64,000 bases of DNA from Stenopsyche tienmushanensis (taxonomy: Eukaryota; Arthropoda; Insecta; Trichoptera; Stenopsychidae), in NCBI GenBank assembly GCA_008973525.1, contig WACJ01000185.1, forward strand, positions 124,001 through 188,000. The letters are read 5' to 3'. The notes under the pieces are model-generated. The model searched no databases. It worked only from the letters and a program-made list of their open reading frames with translations, and was not told the DNA's origin. Of the stretch, positions 48,598 through 61,085 are shown in pieces; the stretch's first letter is position 1, and the number at the start of each line of letters is the position of its first letter. A program made the translations under genes and the position numbers.

Positions 48598-50024
48598 ATG
48601 GGGAACAAAAATTAATGCAAATAAAATGTACTATCGTGATTTAATATGGCGCTGGCGTGAGAACCCATTTATAACACGGTATCACTACTCTTTATACGTA
48701 CAAAATATTGTTCTTACACTATACGAGTACTTATCGACTCTCAGATCCTCTTAACAATTGCCGTGTGAATTTTTTCAAGGCAGTTTGACACTTTGAAGGT
48801 CAACATGCAAGAACTGCCAAAAAATGTAATAATACATCCCGAACAACGCTTTTGTCAATGGATTATAAAATTTTAATGATAATATGTATTTTATGAAGAA
48901 TCATTAGCAACAACTGGAATCAAAAAACCCGTACACGTTTTGTTTGCTTTGTTAAAATGAAAATCGAGTTTCATAATTGTTCACTGGTTTCCAAGAAACG
49001 CGAGGTTAATGAATCGATTTTGCAATGTAATGTGATATTAAAATTAATACAAGGCTAAATCTGCAAACTCACTCAATTTTTCTGTAAATAATATGAAATT
49101 TATATAGGCGAGGATTGATTGAATTGTATATTATGCATTTTAGAATTCTATGCATTTTGCCCATAAAAGGATCATATGGTTGAGAAAAATTTTCCAAAAT
49201 GAATGAAATACAAAGACTTTTTATGGTATTTGAGACTAAAAATTTACATTCGAGAGCTCATCATTTACAAATATGAACTATGATGAGATTAGTGGTGATA
49301 ATTTGAATTTAAGGCTTTGTTAATATTGTCTTTTCAAAATCCTAAATATAAGTATTTTATGATATCTATAATTATGTAAAATCATTCGAATCAACCTCAG
49401 ATTCTCTATGAACCGGTTACTCAATAAAATAAATTCATAGATGAGAAATATGAAATTCTACTAAGTTTTAACACTGGAAAAAATTACATGAAGATTGAAT
49501 TAGATAGTTTTCAAAATTTAAAAACAATAATTTGACATACATTGTAATATACATTTCGATTGTTATAATATATGTTATCAATGAAGGTATAATATTGATT
49601 ATTAGAGCGTTCCCATGGAAATATAAATGACATAAGACGAAAAAAGACCATGCATTTTGGTCAATGCAAACGCTTACGAAAATTGCATACTTATGAAAAT
49701 TAATCTAGTAATCCAGTAATCAGACTTCTATTTATTTCAAATGGTACCTATTATTTAATATGTTTAAAATGTATGCAAATCTTTTTTTTTAAATCTGACC
49801 TGCGTTCGTCACCACAATGAGGTTAAAAACCCCTGTCGTAGACGATCATTCTCCTTAGACTGCATCCTGCCTCCCGGACACTTTACATTCGAGTGTATTC
49901 GAATAAAGTTATTTATAGAAGTGCTAATTTCAGGATAAAAAGGATACTAAATAAAAGCCAAGCTTATATTTACAAATTATATCGACGAGATAATGCACGA
50001 TGAGTACGTCTACATGGCAAGATA

Positions 50025-50744
50025 CGAGGCATATCCCGAAAGTAAGTGTACTGTGAAAATAATGGGTTTTTTAATGGTTGCCGATGCTGAGTGATAGAAG
50101 GGGATCTCCTGATAATGCGAGTACAGCAGGAATATGGTAGTATATAAATTCACTTTGTAGTGTCCAGTTGCATGAAAAATGTTGGTAAGAAATCCCGCCA
50201 AGTTCTAAAGCACTCGCGAGTTTCTTGCGCGTCTTCGATTGGAAGGTGAGGATTTTCTGAGCTCTGTTGTGACTAAAGATAAAAAATGGGTAAGTCATTA
50301 CACGTTTGAGTCAAAAAGACAGTTGTCACAGTGGTGTTACACCAATTCCTCAGTGTTTTGGACCGAAAAGGCATAATTTTGGTCGAATTTCTGCCTCAGG
50401 GAAAGATCATCAATGCACAACGTTATTGTGAGACCCTAAAAAATCTCAAAAGAAGCATTCAAAATAAAAGGAGGGGTATGTTGACTTATTTGGTTGGGAT
50501 GTTTTGTACCCCCCCCCCCCCCGTACTCCTTTCTCATGACTTGGCGCCTTCAGATTATCATCTTTTCTCCTCCCTGAAAGAACACACGGGTGAAATTAAA
50601 TTTTCAACTGACGACCAGAGAGACCAGATAGAAAAAGGTTCTGAAGTGGAGGAAGGAGTTGGCTGGAAAGTTTATAATATCCTGTAACTTTTTAAATACA
50701 CTTTTTTTTTTAAATTAGTACACTTACTTTCGGTATATGCCTCG
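50025..50744 (+). mobile_element. mariner element, lineage B, internally deleted
   Basis: Near-perfect termini (CGAGGCATATCCCGAAAGTA at the left, one mismatch at the right) flanked by TA at 50023-50024 and 50745-50746. At 720 bp it is about half length. The plus frame 50331-50687 carries VFWDRKGIILVEFLP-like text, then INAQRYCETLKNLKRSIQ, SHDLAPSDYHLFSSLKEHTG (last catalytic Asp) and FSTDDQRDQI. The segment holding the second Asp is replaced by a 14-base C run (50509-50522). Inactive. Confidence 0.92.
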
Positions 50745-50814
50745 TATACAACAGAGGATCAGGTTTATTAAAAACAATGCGTGAGTTATTTAAAACACCT
50801 TCGTGGGTCACTGT

Positions 50815-50865
50815 CTGACCCGCGAATCATAGATTTGCAACCACTGATATATACTGTACTGTGCC
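50815..50865 (-). mobile_element. hAT-like end
   Basis: Minus-strand CAGTGGTTGCAAATCTATGA then TTCGCGGGTCAGACAG. Single end only. Confidence 0.4.
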
Positions 50866-50935
50866 AATACAGATACTATGAGGGGAACGGCGACATAAAC
50901 AGTTTCTCAAATTCTATACGTTCATTTCAATCTTC

Positions 50936-50955
50936 AGAGAGAGAGAGAGAGAGAG
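50936..50955. repeat. (AG)10 microsatellite
   Basis: Uninterrupted AG dinucleotide run. Confidence 0.98.
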
Positions 50956-51587
50956 TGATCTAAGCTGCGAGACTCTCTGACGAACCATTTCATTTTACAT
51001 TTTTAAGAAAAACGATAATCTATGGTCTGCAGCAAATAATACTTGTCTGTTGACGTCATAAGGAATAAGAAATATATTTTTTGCAATGTGAAGAATGGAA
51101 AAATACCGTAAAACGGTTTATCACAGCTATGAGCATATTACTTAGTTGCCATTAAATAACATTGTTAATAGCGTACTTTGCAAAAGCGTTTTTCGAGATT
51201 TTCGATGCCGTTTAACATTATCATTTAAACAGAAGTCATGCGAATAAGCCCCGTGATGACAGATGGTCTGATTATCTGAATGACTTTATAATTGGTGTGT
51301 ATGAGCTATGAACTTGAACATCAACTTCATAACGGTAGTGACAGTTTTGCTAAATATATTTTTTTATTTCTTATTTTAGAATATATCGAATTTTCCTTGC
51401 CAAACTCAAATATAAAATTAAATTGATCAAGATGTCCACTAAAAAATATCAAAGATTGTACTGTAATGGAAACGCCATCATCCGGACTAAGGGAAGCTAC
51501 TTCAAACAATAAACACGAATTCAGGATTTTAAAATTGAAATCGGATGAAATAAACATCGTTTTAAATTGGTGATATTTGATCCAACC

Positions 51588-51710
51588 GAATCAGTGGTTT
51601 AGTCGATCATATTATATCGGTTCGGGTTCAAATTCAAAATGTGTGTGGCATCATAGCTCTGATCCATTCCCTCAAATGAGTATCATTCTTCTTACTAGTA
51701 TTTAAGTCTA
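51588..51710 (+). repeat. tRNA-derived SINE copy
   Basis: ATCAGTGGTTTAGTCGATCA (A-box side) and GGTTCGGGTTCAAATTC (B box) at tRNA-like spacing: one of the best-preserved promoter halves of the family. Confidence 0.7.
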
Positions 51711-52710
51711 GATCCTGAATTAAAAAAATATTATCTCTAAAATATAACAACGCTTTAAGAATCCAGGCGCCGATATGCTCTAATTGAATCTAGTATTTCT
51801 TTCATAGTTATGTAAGTCCGAAATCATCAAATTAGAAGCAGACGACACGATTTCATTTGGACGTTTAAAGCCACATTATTCGAAGAACAAAGCACGTAAT
51901 TACATAAACATTTGGCAATGCGTTTTGTAAACACGACTTTAACAGCAAAAAAGACAATAACAGAATTACATTCGCCACAATGTTCTTATTTCTGTCATAA
52001 GCTAATGTATGAACGTAAAAAGGAAACTTTGCAATTTTCAGCTTTGGGATACCAAAGTATATATTCGAATCACATTGATGTATGCCCAAATAATCTTATT
52101 TTAATCTACGCTCACCGCTCATATAACGCGGTATTTCTTTTAATTTAAAAACCCCAAAACTTTGAAGTCTAACAGTTATGAAAACCTACAATGCGGCAAT
52201 TTTCAGAAATCTGGCCTAAAATGACAATTTGATTTAATCACATCATATTATTAAAAACTCTAATTCTAGTGCATAGTTATTACCAAAAAGCACAAAAAAC
52301 GTGTTTTTTTTTTTTAAAAAAAATGGCAAGTAAACACAGGACGAGATAACTCTTATATGGCAGTCAACGTGTTAATATAGGGGCAGCCTCCTTATAACAT
52401 GGCATTTTTAAATGGGTTGAAAATCGGGAAAAATCTCCCTATAACACGGCACTTCAATGACACTGTTTTATTCTGCAATACAAATCCTTTATCTTAAATT
52501 TTGAGCCTGGGAATCATTGCAATGGAATTTTAATAAAACCGATGATGAATCTATCAAATTATCGAAGTTTGTTAACCATAAAACTTCCTTTAGCTAAGAT
52601 AATAAAGATAAAAGTCAAAATAAAATATGGATATATTTCATTGTGAAAATCTAATTGAGCAGAGTGAAAATAAAGTAGATATAATTGTAAAACATGATTT
52701 AAAGTTTTAT

Positions 52711-52900
52711 CAGGTCAGTCCAATGGTTTGTATGCATTTATGGGATTTTTTAAAAATAGTTTAAATAAAATATATTTTGATAGTCGGAGTTTCAATAAAC
52801 ACATTTTTCTTATATTGTAGTTTTTTAAAAAAATCATTTGGAACCTTACCCATTTTTGAAACTAGATCAATGCTAAATACATTTAAAATTTGAATTTAAT
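52711..52900 (-). mobile_element. mariner lineage C end fragment
   Basis: TATCAGGTCAGTCCAATGGT is nearly identical to the terminus at 10420, followed by a similar AT-rich subterminal part (GGGATTTTTTAAAAATAGTT). Coding part not recognisable. Confidence 0.6.
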
Positions 52901-53889
52901 AATATTTATTTTATCAGGACTTAACAACCGTGTTATCCGAGGGTTCCCTGCAAAAAATTATTTCTGCAGAAAATGATAAATGAGACTCTTTTTACTTGAG
53001 AACTCCGTTCACAATAGCATGATCTTAATTACGACACAATATTTATACAACTTTTTCTTCGTACGCCCATAATATTTAATTACTGTTTTTAATCGCAAAA
53101 CGTTAAATATTGCAGTCACTTCTTAAAATGCAACGTAACAAAGCATCAAAAGAGGTGAATTATTATCCGTTAAAGGAAAACGAAAGTTAGCTACATGTGA
53201 TTTCAATTAGCCATTGTTATGTATGGGCTGAAACCATAAGTCGAATTAATTGAATCTCACGCTCATTGACTAATCATCAGTCTTATTTATCAGATGAAAA
53301 ACAAAACAGGTAAATTGTGAAAGCGAAGTAAATTCCATTGTATTTAACGATTTTTTCATGCCAAATTTTAGGTCGTTATCGTCGATTTGAATAGATTAAG
53401 GCCCAGACATAAAGTAAAGATTAAAGGCATGGACATCTTGCGTATTAAAAATAATCTGCTTTTGTAGATGCATATGAATGAAATGAATAAAGATCAATTG
53501 AATTGAGAAAGTGTAATAACTTTAGCATAGTACGAGTGCGGCAGGGAAACTACCTTATTTTAAACGCGCGCCCTAAAGCGACAATTATTTCAAGAAGAGT
53601 AGAATGGCACTTATTCAAAAGAATAAAGCTTAACTTTTTTTATTATATAGATTTAGTAACGATCATATAGTGCACGAAGGAGGCGTTCGCCTTAGAGGCG
53701 TCACCTCAAAACAATCTCCCTACCACATCATGTGTAAGCAATCCACTGCAAGATCATCAATCTCAAAAATATATTTAAACAAATTTTAATTCAAATCCTA
53801 GGTAATGAAGAATGACGAAAAAAAATTCTATCATATGGAGCATTTCATTTGAAACCCACATACGTTTATGGACGGATATGATAACTTAA

Positions 53890-54070
53890 CTCATTCCGGT
53901 CCACTTACATTGAAACGCGTATCGTTTTTCTAAGTCCGTTTAAAAAATTAAATATCTATTTTATCGCATATATCTATTCAAAATTTTGCAAAATTATTGA
54001 AATTATAAAAAAAATCGATATTATTTTCCACGCTTTTATTCTCAAATGATGTGCACGAGACAAAATTTTT
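53890..54070 (+). repeat. Degenerate copy of the 56869-57160 MITE
   Basis: TTAA at 53886-53889 followed by CTCATTCCGGTCCACTTACA and TTGAAACGCG; the right end is not recognisable. Confidence 0.5.
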
Positions 54071-54999
54071 GATGGTTATTGTCATATTAGTACGCACACC
54101 ACAAGTTGAAACTCGCTATTATATTTATGCATATCTATGCAATAAATCTTTGTAAAGTCTGCTGGTTTAAAAACTATACCGATTTTTACATGGGAAATAT
54201 TATTTGGGAACTGCAGATGACACCAGATGCGAAAACAACGGAATGTAATGTATTTTAAGACGAAAAAGTAGATTATACAATAAAATTTTCAACCAATTAA
54301 ATGAAGGAAATGAGGATTTTTCAACAATTGCTTGCACATAAGTACGAATTAAAAAAATATTAGTCATCCAAAGCCAAAAGCCAACCCAATTCTGATTCAA
54401 ATTATATTACGCATTCAAGCAAATTACATCGTCAATGCAAACTTATTAAACAAAGAAAATTCGATGATTACCACAAAGACCTCGTTGCAGATATCTTTCA
54501 ACCTCCAAATTATTCGGAAGTCATGATTAAGAGGATATGCTTCAATGGACTTGCGTTTTTCGATGACAATTCATGCATTTCAACTCAAATGATCAAATGA
54601 TACCATCATACGAAAATATATTATAGTAAATAATATGAATATACGTCATTCCGATACGACATGCTTAATCAACAAATTCGCTGAAAAAAGATAAAGATTA
54701 ACATACTCATACATATATTTTTTGATCTGATTTGATGTAATAATATTTGGCAATTTAAATTTAATAAGATATTGCAAGAAAAAACGCTAATAGAATATTG
54801 CTAGTGTATTGGTTCCTAAATTATGAATAAATTCACAAGGGCTGTTAGAAGATTTTATAGTATTGCTAATAACTTAATATTTAACCAAAACTGCCTGTAT
54901 TGAAACTAAATAACTATTGTTATAAATATAAAATAAATTGTCTTTCTGATGATGAAATGAGTTTTTTTCTTTTAAGCAATGCTGTACACTGGTAATTGG

Positions 55000-55290
55000 A
55001 AAGAATTGTTGTCAATCGTGTCATTAAGTCGTAAGATGATATCAAGTTTTTCTCGTAAATGCCATAGAAATACGACCTTATGGCATACTTTAATTATGGC
55101 ACATAGAAATAAGAGTCGCTTCCTTGACAGATATTTTAGATAAGTTCAATAAGCTGAAGCTGAATGTTCAGGAAAAGCAAAAAACCCACATTGTATGTGA
55201 AGTGCATGCAGAAAAAGATAATTATTAAGCAACTAGAAATGCAATTTCAATCATTCTTATTAGGACATACTGAAAAAAATAATAATAACA
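55000..55290 (+). pseudogene. hAT/ZBED-type transposase fragment, copy 2
   Basis: The first 95 bp match 35718-35815 closely. Further on, SLTDILDKFNKLKLNVQEKQ resembles the YLADIFSKLNELNLSLQGK block of ZBED/SCAND3-like hAT transposases, which supports the assignment. Frameshifts and stops; inactive. Confidence 0.6.
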
Positions 55291-56868
55291 TCAAGTCATC
55301 TATTCTCAATGATCCAAAAGTTTTCTGGTCCTGTCGATGGCCCCTTTTGCGTATTCCCATTATTTCCACTAACTATCCTCAAATTTCATATATCAAAAAA
55401 TTGAAAACTGCATTTTTTTTAATAATTCGCGCAATAAAAATATTTTTATTGATGTAATGACGATCAAAATGTGAAACGTTTTCATCTCGAGTTCTATGGT
55501 TTAATTTTTGCAAAAATGTATTATTTTGATTGTTTGCTCTTGGTCAAGAGATTCGTTTCAAGTATTTTGCTTCTTTCAGTGGGAAGATATTAAATATTTA
55601 TTTATTATAAAGATAACTACAAAAATCGTGTTCTAAGAGCGTCATGAAATGTTCAAATTATAAAAGATTTAAAACACATGATGAATGCTCTGTAATATAT
55701 ATTGTAGTAAATCAATTAGTGGGTAGATTAAAAGTGATTTAGTGATACAAATATCTATGAATCACTGATAAATAAATAATTTCGGACGTTTAAATTAGCA
55801 TATCGTCATTTACTATTTCTTGAGATTTCACACGGAACATATCAAAATTACTAATTTGCGAATAAAAAAGCTGTTTGAATACGCTTAGATTAGTGAAAAA
55901 AAATCGCTCATATATTGGCGTGTATGCAAATTTCTTTATCGTGTACTCTGCGATTGATTCTTGAATGATTAATCGATAATACATGAATATTTGCCTCCTT
56001 CATAAATCTTCAATTCACGCTCCAGCCGGTCTTCATCTTTCCATCATAACGCGGAAGAAGTCTTCCAATCAATTGTTTGATGTTTTGACCCTGTAGCTTT
56101 GATACAAATTTTGTTGTAATCGTCCGCTTTTATTATTCCAATACCATGATCATCAAGCGCGACGGGATTAACTTAAAAAATGCTTCTTTTGGAAAAAAAT
56201 ATCCTGAATTTATCCTATCAATTATTTCGCGTTTTAATTCATTTGGATACCTTATATTTTCTTGATTGTTTCATATTTAGCACATTTTTTGGTACAAATT
56301 TTTTTTACAGCTAATGCATGATCTCGTTGTTAGAATAGCCCTCGAAATGCAGGGAACTCTGTTTTTAAATATTCTCCATTGAAGACCTTTGTCTGAGAGT
56401 CACCATGACGTATTGCAACTCAATCGATTACTCAGAAGACCTTATACTCTGCAACCAAGGTAATCGACCGATTTTTTAATGCAGTTGCCAGTCACTTTTA
56501 TACAAGACGCAAGCAAAATTATTTCAGAGCTTAAAAAAATTAACTGTGTTTTTCGCCATTGAATTGAAACCGTTATAATATCATTAAACTCGACCCCCCT
56601 CTAATTATGCGATTTTTTAAATGCAGTTTCATTTTAAAGCGGCCAAGCAAAATGTGCCGAGCTGGAAGGCGCATTTGCAAAAAACAAGGTTCGTCATAAA
56701 AGTCTCGCATCTGGGTAGCCTTTTAATGTTCTTCAATAAATATTAACTAGAATTTGTTTTATTCCGTTGGATAATATGATCTAAGACTAAAGAGCTGCTC
56801 AACATATAAAGAACAGGTTTACAATAGCGTTATTGTTGTATCTCTTTCCGATATTTCAGACATATTAA

Positions 56869-57160
56869 CGTATTCCGGTCCGCTCACTTGAAAAAGCGTG
56901 TTTCGCTCGACGCTTTGGTGCGCCGTTCACTTAAATCCGTTCACATTTTTTCTATTGCAATAAATGTTTAAATTTTGCTAAATTGTTGAAATTCAATGAT
57001 TTTAACATGTGCGCTCGATGCTAATTAGAGGATATAAATACTATTGTTCAAAATCATTATTATATGTTTCATATATGCAGTAAGTTTTTGTGAAAGCGGT
57101 TAGATAATTCGGTTTCAATATGTCGCTACACTTTGTGCGTAATATAGCGGCTGGAATGTG
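56869..57160. mobile_element. TTAA-flanked MITE (CATTCCGG type)
   Basis: TTAA at 56865-56868 followed by CGTATTCCGGTCCGCTCAC; at the right the inverse reads CACATTCCAGCCGCTATATT before TTAA at 57161-57164. Imperfect inverted repeats, 292 bp, non-coding; a truncated relative lies at 53890. Confidence 0.6.
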
Positions 57161-59105
57161 TTAATCGATTAGGAGACAGATTTAATGATTATGCTCCAAC
57201 TGTAATAGTTTATTTACTTCAAAATATTAATGAAATCTACTTGTGATAAAACTAGCTAAAATGGAACCAGGATTTTGGAACCTTTAAACACATTGTTTCT
57301 ATTTTTTTATCAGGATTTTAATATTGAAAATGCTGTATTAATAGTATGCAAATATCTTAAGATAGTTACCGTTGTAAAATTTGCATTAGAACCGTTTAAA
57401 AGTAAGAGTTCTACTATGCTTAATGATAACATTTTTTACACAGCTATTGTCATATGCGATCTTTGCACCCGTTACAAACGTGTTGATGGATAAAACGTCT
57501 TGAACAATGCGCTACAAATTATCATATTCAACATAGAAATTTATATGTGGAAAATTTGTCATTTCGTGCCGTTTTGAATATTCTAAAATTAATATATTGT
57601 AAAGAAAACGGGTTTGAATCATGAACAAACATTTGATGGTGTAACTGGTCGTTCCACCTCCAAGAATTGTAAAAGTCAATTAACACAGAAGACAGCCGAA
57701 TAGCAAAGGCATATCTTGACTCGCCGACTTTCATGATGGAATGAAAAATCTCAACATTGATAGAAATTGGCAAGAAAACCCCACATTTTGTGCTATGAAA
57801 ATTAGACAGCGATTTGAGATTTGACGATGTGAAGACACACGAGGACGGCGCAATAACGAATTATTAATGGCAGCAAAAAACAACAACATAACGAGCTATT
57901 CATCCACGAATCCGATGTATGAACGAAATAAAGGGGTATTAGTTTCATTCAACTTTGTAAATTTATTGGGCAAAGCAAGATTTATCAACTTCAAATCAAA
58001 ACACAGGTGATCCTGGAACATATTGTGCGGGAAGAATGAGCATTTGGCACATAATTGAGACTAAAAAATAGTCCTTTTCTGATGATGAATCAAACAATTT
58101 TTAGATAGCTCAGGATTATATTAACATATTAACACATTCTCGTTGGGTTACTCGTTAAGCATGATAAATTTGGCATCAAAGTTTAGTTAACATCCTTAAT
58201 TTAGCCAGTATCAATGCATGGATCCTTTATAATGAACAAAGTGAACACAGTTTATCAAGACAATAATTTCTGCTACACTTAGTAGAAAAGTTTGTCGAAG
58301 ACTACCACAAATTTCTTCAAAAAGAAAAAGATGTGCCAAATGTTTTGTATAGATATAATACAGTAACTAAATTATGTATGATTTGAAAATAAGTGCAGAT
58401 TGATTTATTTGTAAATGAAGAATAGGATAAGATCTCCTATGTACGTTATATTAATGTCCTTTCAATTACAATAAATTGTCTTCTTTCCAAATCTATCAAA
58501 TCTCAAAAACTAGCTATTTATTCTGGGATGTTGAAGAATTTACTATTAAAATTTGATACTACTAAAAACTACCATATTAAACTTATATCATCAAAGAAGT
58601 TCTGCTTCTGCATAGTAACATAATAATACATATATTTAAACAAATTCAAGTTGTTATTCCCCAAAATGGATTGCAACAAATTAATCCACCCACCATTCAA
58701 TGCAAAATGCCTTGAACTATTTTCTATTTCGATATTTTAAAAAAATATAATATTATAGTGCTTTCAGAATGGCGAAAAAGCGAAGTAAGCGGTAACGACC
58801 TTGTTTGTAATGAATTACTGGGTTATTGAATAAATATAATACGTTGTTATCTTCCTGTTTAAGAAGATTTATAAAATTCAATCCCCAATATGGGATTTCA
58901 AAGATGTGATCACAAAAAAACATCGGATTCCAAGAGATTTTTATCGTTTTACTAGCGAAATGCATCCGATTGAATTCACAATTAGAATTCGCTACATTCT
59001 ACCGTTGGCGATAGGAAATCTATCATTTGGCAAACAAAAAGACGCTTTCGAAGATTATGTAAATTAAAACAAAGAAGTAAAAGTGTTAATGAAATCAAAT
59101 CAAAC
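57161..59105. other. Intronic DNA next to the coding exon
   Basis: No repeat family matched; small chance frames only. Confidence 0.45.
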
Positions 59106-59351
59106 CTGTTTCTGCGTCTTGTCCGGTGCAATGATCGCAATTTCGAAGGGTCTAGCGCCTTTTTTGGCATCGTTCGCCGATCTGCGCGCCTTGGACGTCT
59201 TCCTCGTCAGATAGGGCTTATCGGGAAATTTCATCCCGACGATGGACATGCTCCTGGACACCTTCCTGGCGAGCTTCTTCGTTTTCAGCGACGAGAAAGA
59301 CATGCTCAAGTCCTTCGAGATCTTCGATTCGACCTTTACCGTATCGCACAT
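59106..59351 (-). CDS. Coding exon with start codon: basic Ser/Lys-rich N-terminus
   Basis: Seen: 82 codons from ATG (59351-59349) to CAG, ending at a CAG|GTTTGA donor with GT at 59105-59104; an in-frame TGA 21 bases upstream makes this ATG the first possible start, in a CCAAG-ATG context with A at -3. The segment is clearly more GC- and CpG-rich than its surroundings. Residues 1-60 are basic, with many Lys, Arg and Ser (for example KKLARKVSRSMSIVGMK), suggesting a disordered or phosphorylatable tail; residues 67-79 (ARPFEIAIIAPDK) look like the first beta strand of a ubiquitin-like or Ras-binding-like domain. Inferred: it splices in phase 0 to the exon at 240-603, whose opening residues VEVHPSQK would be strand two. 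A possible 5'UTR acceptor (TTACAG) lies near 59456, so this may not be transcript exon 1. I do not recognise the gene; a signalling or cytoskeletal adaptor or a GEF is only a guess. Confidence 0.72.
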
Positions 59352-59904
59352 CTTGGCATATGTATCACATCACTTATGACTTAAGTTTTCATCTCTGTAC
59401 ACATCTTTTTAAACGCACACAACGGCAATCTACTTCATTTCAATTTATAATCGTTCTGTAAGTATACAATATCAGGATGTTAAATGAATTCAATCTATCT
59501 TGTTGTTCGCATTCGCTAACATTACTAGACTCATTCGCCAAAGAAAATTACTATAAAACCGAAATTTTAATGGATATGAGATGGCTGAAATACAAACTAT
59601 TGCGAGTAAACGCAAAAACAGGGTTGTTTTTAGGGGAGCTAATCAAACTATTTCCAATAAATACATGGAACACGAATTATGGTCCATCTTTATAATGTGC
59701 ATCAAATGTCAAATTTGCAATACATTCAAAGGTCTTTTTTATTAAATACGATGACCACTTTCTAATAACAACGTCCTCTGCTAACTATTCAATACGTCTG
59801 TTCTACTTGGGTTATCTTGTACTTTTTACTTCAGGTGACTTTTATTTAGGTTTTGTGGGATTATTGCCAACCATTTATACGAATATATATTTTTAAATAT
59901 GGTT

Positions 59905-59980
59905 GCAGCCACACTTCCTGTAGATTTAAACCCAAGATCATTGAGTTTCAGGTCCAACCGCTTAACTACGGGACTACTTA
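59905..59980 (-). repeat. tRNA-derived SINE copy, minus strand
   Basis: The minus strand reads GTAGTTAAGCGGTTGGACCT (A box like TAGCNNAGTTGG), then CTTGGGTTTAAATCTACAGG (B box) about 30 bases on: the clearest tRNA resemblance of the family. Confidence 0.65.
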
Positions 59981-61085
59981 CAGGTTGGTGATCTTATGGT
60001 TATTTTAATTCATTGGCAGGCTGTGAATTTACTTATTGGATAAATGAAAATATTCATAATGTGCTTTGGATGCAATGTATGAGATTGGCTACAGATTCCG
60101 ATAGATCTAAAAATGATCATTATAATTCATCTTGATTTCGCATGTATTAATGAATAAATTGAGCTCCAAATTTATTCTAAGAGTTGTTGTATATTGAAAT
60201 AATTGAGTAGGTTTGTTCACAACTCTTAAAGAATTAAGCATTGCTTGACAGTTTCCAATGTGTTAATAAATTCAGCTTTGTTCCATTTATATCTTCCAAA
60301 CAATATTTTTTCCAATTTATAGAATTTATATCCATCAAATTATTTTTACTTAAGAATTATATTAATCAAGCAATACTATCTATGATAAGATTATCTCATT
60401 AAGATCACTCAAAAACGTAGCAGAGAGATCACCTGATAATTTTCTGTGATAGATTATATCCATAAAAAATTCTAGGATCAGCAAAAGAGATCTTCATTTT
60501 TCATTGAAGTATTTTATCTCAAAATTATATCTAATTATAACCAAGTTTCATAGCAATTGAATTCCAATTTGAACCCATTTTATTCGGTTGTTGGACAAAC
60601 ACACGGCGAAAAAATTAGATATTGTAACCGCAACTAAATACGTCATTAAATCCATCAATAAACATATTTTAAAGTAAATTTTACATAAAATATTATGCAA
60701 ATCGCTACATTACAGACACAACACTATCATCACGTATCAATGCAACAACACATTTGTATTATGTTTTCATGCTGATTTTTTTAAAACAAAGCATGAAACA
60801 ACAATCACAGAAGCACATTAACCATCAGGTTGTTGTTAGAATTATTTTCGTACATAATTACAAACTAAGTTCTTCGACTTGTTGTTTTGGACGACGATGT
60901 CCAAAGCACACCGAACCATACAAGCGAGCGCGGGAATGATATCAGCTGGACTGCGCTAGCGCAACCTACACTACTGAAATCAGATGTACAAAACGCTGGT
61001 TTGAGAGCCACGATAATGACGGCTCGAAATAAGAAATAAAAATGTCCCTAAAATTTCGAAAGGCGAAAGGATAATCGATAAAACG

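Larger units (their letters stand above)
604..59105 (-). other. Giant intron (58.5 kb) between the two coding exons
   Basis: Bounded by donor GTTTGA at 59105-59100 (non-consensus T at +3 but G at +5) and acceptor TTGCAG ending at 604. Both neighbouring exons are on the minus strand, are phase 0 at this junction, and together give a continuous domain-like sequence. The interior is AT-rich with stop codons in every frame, and is filled with decayed DNA transposons, MITEs and SINEs on both strands. No other clear coding exon was found inside, but small exons could be missed; 25583-25618 is the best candidate. Confidence 0.6.

Noticed and set aside
59451..59466. Plus-strand donor TTCTGTAAGT as evidence for a plus-strand gene
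   Set aside because: No coding sequence precedes it; the same bases read on the minus strand give a possible acceptor for the exon at 59106-59351.
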